Positions 31,500 through 34,989 of a DNA stretch of 34,989 bases are shown here, piece after piece (the stretch's first letter is position 1; the number at the start of each line of letters is the position of its first letter). The position numbers and the translations under genes were made by a program. The notes beneath the pieces were generated by a model, which was not told the DNA's origin, did not search any database, and saw only the letters and a program-made list of their open reading frames with translations. The DNA comes from Peptostreptococcaceae bacterium (GTDB lineage Bacteria > Bacillota > Clostridia > Peptostreptococcales > Filifactoraceae): positions 34,360 to 69,348 of the forward strand of contig JAUNKR010000006.1 of assembly GCA_030532705.1 (NCBI GenBank), given 5' to 3'.

Positions 31500-31796
31500 A
31501 TGAAACCAAGTGAAAGATATTGTAAGAATCTGGAGATCGAGAACGAGGATCTTAGGACAGAATTGAAGCAGGTGCGGGCATTGTTTGAAGCATCGTGTGG
31601 AGTAGTGGCGGATCTGGTGAGGGATAGGAGATTGAGGGAGATGGAGATCAAAAAGCTGAATGAGATCCTCGAGCGGGTCGACGGCGAATGGGCCGCAAAC
31701 GAAAAAGAGCCCTGCGGAGTGGCAACTCACGACAAGGGCACAACAAAATTAACTACTATGATTATATCAATGATGGGAGGTATTGGCAATGATTAA
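31500..31796 (+). CDS. Hypothetical phage protein with coiled coil, 98 aa
   Basis: The N-terminal two thirds (NLEIENEDLRTELKQVRALF, then RDRRLREMEIKKLNEILERV) look like a coiled coil; the tail is low in regular structure. AGGAGGC precedes the ATG. Its 3' end overlaps the next gene by 8 bp. Function unknown. Confidence 0.68.
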   Translation: MKPSERYCKNLEIENEDLRTELKQVRALFEASCGVVADLVRDRRLREMEIKKLNEILERVDGEWAANEKEPCGVATHDKGTTKLTTMIISMMGGIGND

Positions 31797-32133
31797 ATTG
31801 GAAGAAGCGGCAAAAAGATTGAGAGAAGCAATCAAGGCGATGGATGAGTGTGTTAAGTCTGAGCGAGATGCAAGTGGAGTTTATGCTTGGAATTATTCAG
31901 GGTCGAGGAAGCGCATTGAAATGCAGATGGATTTAATTCTATTCATGCGGGAGTTTGGTCGAGGGGAATTGATCGAACGAACAACGCCAGCATTTCCCTA
32001 TCAGGTCGAAGCTGAGCGCGATGGCATCATCTATTTTTCGCTATTGGATCAACGCGAATATCAAACATACATGGAGGAGGTTGGCGATAATGAGAAAGGT
32101 GAGAATACCGGACTATATCCAGAGATTGCTTGA
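31789..32133 (+). CDS. Hypothetical phage protein, 114 aa
   Basis: I start it at the ATG at 31789, 8 bp after GGGAGG and inside the end of the upstream gene (coupled translation). The sequence begins MIKLEEAAKRLREAIKAMDE and has a mixed C-terminal half (FPYQVEAERDGIIYFSLLDQ). I recognise no family. Confidence 0.66.
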   Translation: MIKLEEAAKRLREAIKAMDECVKSERDASGVYAWNYSGSRKRIEMQMDLILFMREFGRGELIERTTPAFPYQVEAERDGIIYFSLLDQREYQTYMEEVGDNEKGENTGLYPEIA

Positions 32134-32278
32134 TCGCATTGATCTATTGGAAGAAGAGATCCGGGAGAAGGATGATCGGATCGCAGAATTGGAAAACGAC
32201 ATCGAATATCTTGAGGAAATTGGAAGAGTAGCAACAAACCCATATGAAGAAATTGGAATGCGGGAATGTGATTTTTAA
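32090..32278 (+). CDS. Small acidic coiled-coil protein, 62 aa
   Basis: The ATG at 32090 follows GGAGGAGG and lies within the preceding gene, a 44-bp overlap in another frame. The core IQRLLDRIDLLEEEIREKDD and following RIAELENDIEYLEEIG is a regular heptad coiled coil. The shape recalls small phage accessory proteins; function unknown. Confidence 0.68.
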   Translation: MRKVRIPDYIQRLLDRIDLLEEEIREKDDRIAELENDIEYLEEIGRVATNPYEEIGMRECDF

Positions 32279-32296
32279 TAAAACTAGGAGGCGGAA

Positions 32297-33328
32297 ATGA
32301 AGGAGTTAACAACAAATTTAGAAGTATTGAGAGTAGAAAGACCGATCGTTGAATTTAACTATCAGGCGATGAAAGCGGAGCTTGAAAAGGTGATCGGAGA
32401 TTGGAAGGGATTTATCATCAAAGAGGATGACCTTGCTTTTACAAAGGATTTGCTGGCGGATTTGAACAAGAAGAAAAAGGCAATCGATGACCTCAGGAAG
32501 AATACCAAAAAAGAATTGAGCGAGCCGATCGCATTATTCGAGAGCCAGTGCAAGGAGCTGGTTGGTATCATTGACGGGGTATATGGCGAGATCAAAGAAC
32601 AGTACGATACTTTTGAGGAGCGCCGCCGGGAGCAGAAGATGCAGGAAGTAAAAGAACTGGTCAAATTCGCTCGCAAAGATAGCGGATTGCCGGAGAAATA
32701 CCAATTGCAAATCGAAATCAAGCCGGAGTATCTGAACAAAACATATACCATCGCCAAGGTCGGCAAGGATCTTGAGGATGTGGTCGCAAGGCTAAAGGCG
32801 GAATGGTTGATCGAGCAACAAAGACTGGATCAGATCAAAACGCTTTGCGAATTGGCAAATGCACAATACGGATTAAATATCAAATTGGATCCGCGCAATT
32901 TTGAGCATCTTGAAATCGCGCAGGCGAAAATTGCCGTCGATGAAGCAGGACAACGAGCAAAAGAGCAGCAGGACGAAGCAATCCGACAAATTGAAGAACG
33001 AGCAAAGCGCGAAGCTGAAGAAAAAGCACGACGAGAGGCAGAGGCGGAAGCCCAAAGGATCGCGGAGGAATTAGCAAAACAGCAAATCGCCGAAGCGGAA
33101 GCAAGAGCGGCGCAGGCAGAAGCGGAAAGACAACAAGCGGAGCAAGAAAAGGCAAGCGCGATGGAATTGGTTGAAGAAATGGCCGAACAAGTCAGCGAAT
33201 TTATCCCGGTGGAAAGCAACGAAAGCGCGAAGCAATCGCTATTGATTCGGGTATATGGCACGGATGCCGAATTGGAAGCATTATTCAAGTATATGGATCA
33301 TATCGGGATGACATACGAGAGATTTTAG
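32297..33328 (+). CDS. DUF1351-type phage protein
   Basis: The 343-residue protein matches the DUF1351 pattern found in Firmicute phage recombination and replication modules. That pattern is an N-terminal region (NYQAMKAELEKVIGDWKGFII, LAFTKDLLADLNKKKKAIDDLRK, KELSEPIALFESQCKELVGIID) with a long Glu/Ala/Lys-rich coiled coil (about 215-290). A small C-terminal domain (LLIRVYGTDAELEALFKYMDHIG) follows, of the kind that often ends these proteins. Its biochemical role is not established. AGGAGGCG precedes the ATG. It is directly followed by a likely single-strand annealing protein. Confidence 0.8.
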   Translation: MKELTTNLEVLRVERPIVEFNYQAMKAELEKVIGDWKGFIIKEDDLAFTKDLLADLNKKKKAIDDLRKNTKKELSEPIALFESQCKELVGIIDGVYGEIKEQYDTFEERRREQKMQEVKELVKFARKDSGLPEKYQLQIEIKPEYLNKTYTIAKVGKDLEDVVARLKAEWLIEQQRLDQIKTLCELANAQYGLNIKLDPRNFEHLEIAQAKIAVDEAGQRAKEQQDEAIRQIEERAKREAEEKARREAEAEAQRIAEELAKQQIAEAEARAAQAEAERQQAEQEKASAMELVEEMAEQVSEFIPVESNESAKQSLLIRVYGTDAELEALFKYMDHIGMTYERF

Positions 33329-33343
33329 GATTTGGAGGCTGGA

Positions 33344-34033
33344 ATGGAAAATGTAAAGATATATAATGCGGTGCGTGCAGTGCCAAAAGAGGCACAAAAG
33401 CCGATTATAGGCGGAAGATTGCGGGGCAAGACGGACATCAATCCGATGTGGCGGATCAGGGTATTGACGGAACAATTCGGGCCGGCAGGAGTTGGCTGGT
33501 ATTACGAAATTGACGAGAAATGGCTGGATATTGGCGCAGATGGCGTTACAACGGCGAATATTGTGATCAGTCTATACGTCAAGCATAATGGCGAATGGAG
33601 CAAGGCAATCAAAGGCATCGGCGGAGCGACATTTATTGATAAGGAAAAGGGCGGATATTTTACCGATGATGATTGCTATAAGAAAGCTCTTACGGATGCG
33701 ATCTCAGTTAGCTGTAAGGCATTAGGAATTGGAGCAGACGTTTATTGGGATAGCGATCCGAGCAAATACGGCGCAAGTCCAACGGCAGCAACCTCAAAAG
33801 CAAGTGCGGCAGGATCGCAAGCAAAAGCGGCAGCACAAACGCCAAAATCAGCGGCGGATAAGCAAAGCCCGGTGATTAATAAAGATCAAATGATGAAATT
33901 GCTGGATTTGGCAAAAGAAAAGAATGTGCCGGTTGATCAGATCGAGAAACGATATAACAAAAAGGTGGAGCATTTAACGATCGAAGAATGGACTAGCGCC
34001 ATGAATGGGCTGCATAAAACGCAGGCAAAATAA
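33344..34033 (+). CDS. Putative Rad52-like single-strand annealing protein
   Basis: The 229-residue protein has an N-terminal domain with GGRLRGKTDINPMWRIRVL, FGPAGVGWYYEI, and DDDCYKKALTDAISVSCKALG. The last resembles the Rad52-family pattern of a TDA helix before the end of the annealing core. A low-complexity Ala/Ser/Lys linker (about 145-175) leads to a small C-terminal helical domain (NKDQMMKLLDLAKEKNV). Such proteins pair complementary DNA strands in phage recombination. I start it at the ATG at 33344 after TTGGAGG. The family assignment is by pattern and context (after DUF1351, before a possible NinB-like protein). Confidence 0.65.
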   Translation: MENVKIYNAVRAVPKEAQKPIIGGRLRGKTDINPMWRIRVLTEQFGPAGVGWYYEIDEKWLDIGADGVTTANIVISLYVKHNGEWSKAIKGIGGATFIDKEKGGYFTDDDCYKKALTDAISVSCKALGIGADVYWDSDPSKYGASPTAATSKASAAGSQAKAAAQTPKSAADKQSPVINKDQMMKLLDLAKEKNVPVDQIEKRYNKKVEHLTIEEWTSAMNGLHKTQAK

Positions 34034-34044
34034 GGGAGTAAATT

Positions 34045-34548
34045 ATGATAACGGACGCAGTATTGGGTGATTTGAACGGGCAGGATCTTACGATCCGATT
34101 CCCGCAAGATACGATCGAAAAGCTAAATAAATTTAGACCGGGGGATCTGTGTACGGTCGAGATCAAACGACCAAAGGATAAAAGATCCTTAGAGCAGAAT
34201 GCTTATATTTGGAAAATCATCGACCTGATTGATAAAAAGATCAATGGCTATTGCTCGGACAAAATGTCCATATACTGCGCCTTAATCAAAGCGGCCGGGA
34301 TAAAGGTCGATTACATCCAAGGATTAGAACAAATACGCCCTCGATTGGAAGAAGTATACCGAGTGGTTGAACTAGTTGAATATCGGGCGACGGATAAGGC
34401 AGCGACGGCGCTATACCGATGCTATATCGGCACCAGCCAATTCACAAAATCCGAAATGAGCGACTTTATCGAGGTTTTGATATCGAGAGCATACGAAGAA
34501 GGAATAGACATTCTGATGTATGAAGATATATTGAGGGGAGGGAAATAA
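34045..34548 (+). CDS. Phage recombination-module protein, possibly NinB-like
   Basis: The 167-residue protein contains IKRPKDKRSLEQNAYIWKII (39-58), a pattern seen in NinB/Orf-type phage recombination mediators (KRxLxQNxxxW). The rest is helical and unremarkable. Annealing-protein and replication genes flank it, which supports a DNA metabolism role. GGGAG precedes the ATG. The assignment is tentative. Confidence 0.55.
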   Translation: MITDAVLGDLNGQDLTIRFPQDTIEKLNKFRPGDLCTVEIKRPKDKRSLEQNAYIWKIIDLIDKKINGYCSDKMSIYCALIKAAGIKVDYIQGLEQIRPRLEEVYRVVELVEYRATDKAATALYRCYIGTSQFTKSEMSDFIEVLISRAYEEGIDILMYEDILRGGK

Positions 34549-34989
34549 GTGGCGGAAATAAAATGGATCAAGATCACAACAAATATGTTTGAGGATGAAA
34601 AAATTGATTTTATAGAAAGCCTGCCGGATGGCGATGCGATTATTGTTATATGGATTAAATTGCTGGCTATGGCCGGGAAATGTAATGCAGAAGGATTCAT
34701 ATTTTTGACAGAAAAAATTCCATATACCGAAGATATGCTTGCTCATAAATTCAAAAAACCACTACCAACCATCAAATTGGCACTTGATACTTTTATAAAG
34801 CTCGATATGATCCAACTAAATAATGAGGGTTTTTTGAGCATCGCTAATTGGACGAAACATCAAAATGTGCAGGGGATGGACAAAATAAGGGAGCAAGGAA
34901 GGCAAAGAGTAGCAAAACACAGAGAAGCCAAAAGGATTGAAAAAACAAGCGTTGAAGATTGTAACGGAAATGGTAACGACGGATGTAAC
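34549..34989 (+). CDS. Phage replisome organizer, N-terminal part (cut by window end)
   Basis: The frame starts with GTG directly after the previous stop codon (GGGAGGG upstream) and is still open at the last base; 147 residues are visible. The beginning (EIKWIKITTNMFEDEKIDFIE, then DAIIVIWIKLLAMAGKCNAEG, and FLSIANWTKHQNVQGMDKIRE) is the hallmark of the phage replisome organizer N-terminal domain. These proteins bind the phage origin and help load the helicase. The C-terminal part lies outside the window. Confidence 0.87.
   Translation, partial: MAEIKWIKITTNMFEDEKIDFIESLPDGDAIIVIWIKLLAMAGKCNAEGFIFLTEKIPYTEDMLAHKFKKPLPTIKLALDTFIKLDMIQLNNEGFLSIANWTKHQNVQGMDKIREQGRQRVAKHREAKRIEKTSVEDCNGNGNDGCN

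Overview
The window is a bacterial chromosome segment of low-to-middle GC. Gene content and order point to an anaerobic Firmicute of the Clostridia/Tissierellia type. The pointers are ruvCAB-spoIID-queA-tgt-yajC in a row, a glpX-(phosphohexomutase)-rho run, a K+-dependent membrane pyrophosphatase, strong AGGAGG ribosome binding sites with some TTG/GTG starts, and large secreted proteins ending in a 'copper amine oxidase N-terminal' stalk domain. I cannot name the species.

Bases 1-23746 are core chromosome. A repeat-bearing surface protein (cut by the window start) and a paralogue (10000-11961) bracket the DNA repair and tRNA-queuosine cluster: ruvC, ruvA, ruvB, a SpoIID/LytB protein, queA, tgt, an opposing lipoprotein gene, yajC and a gamma-class carbonic anhydrase-like protein. 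Then come glpX, a phosphohexomutase and rho; secG and hppA; polA; coaE overlapping a membrane-anchored family-5 solute-binding protein. Most transcription units have recognisable sigma-A-type promoters and intrinsic terminators.

Bases 23796-25559 are a junction. A tRNA-Leu(GAG) gene is followed by 149-bp tandem units. Each unit repeats the tRNA 3' end, its terminator and a foldable 81-nt element. Next is an AbiF/Abi_2-type HEPN gene with its own strong promoter and a compact structured leader RNA ending in a U tract: a probable RNA-regulated toxin or abortive-infection module. It is the most interesting system in the window.

Bases 25514-34989 look like the integration, lysogeny and early region of a prophage or related element. 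On the minus strand are a large serine recombinase, a PemK/MazF-like protein whose barrel is split by a coiled coil, and an S24/LexA-type repressor. Between recombinase and PemK-like gene, two compact promoter-to-terminator units on the plus strand look like unannotated small RNAs. Rightward lie a Cro-like regulator, three tiny ribbon-helix-helix proteins around a divergent operator region, a second Cro-like protein, a 0.45-kb noncoding regulatory stretch, several small phage proteins, a DUF1351 protein, a likely Rad52-type annealing protein, a possible NinB-like protein, and the start of a phage replisome organizer cut by the window end. The repressor and Cro-like promoters share a TTACCATTYGTGA operator, a typical lysis-lysogeny switch.
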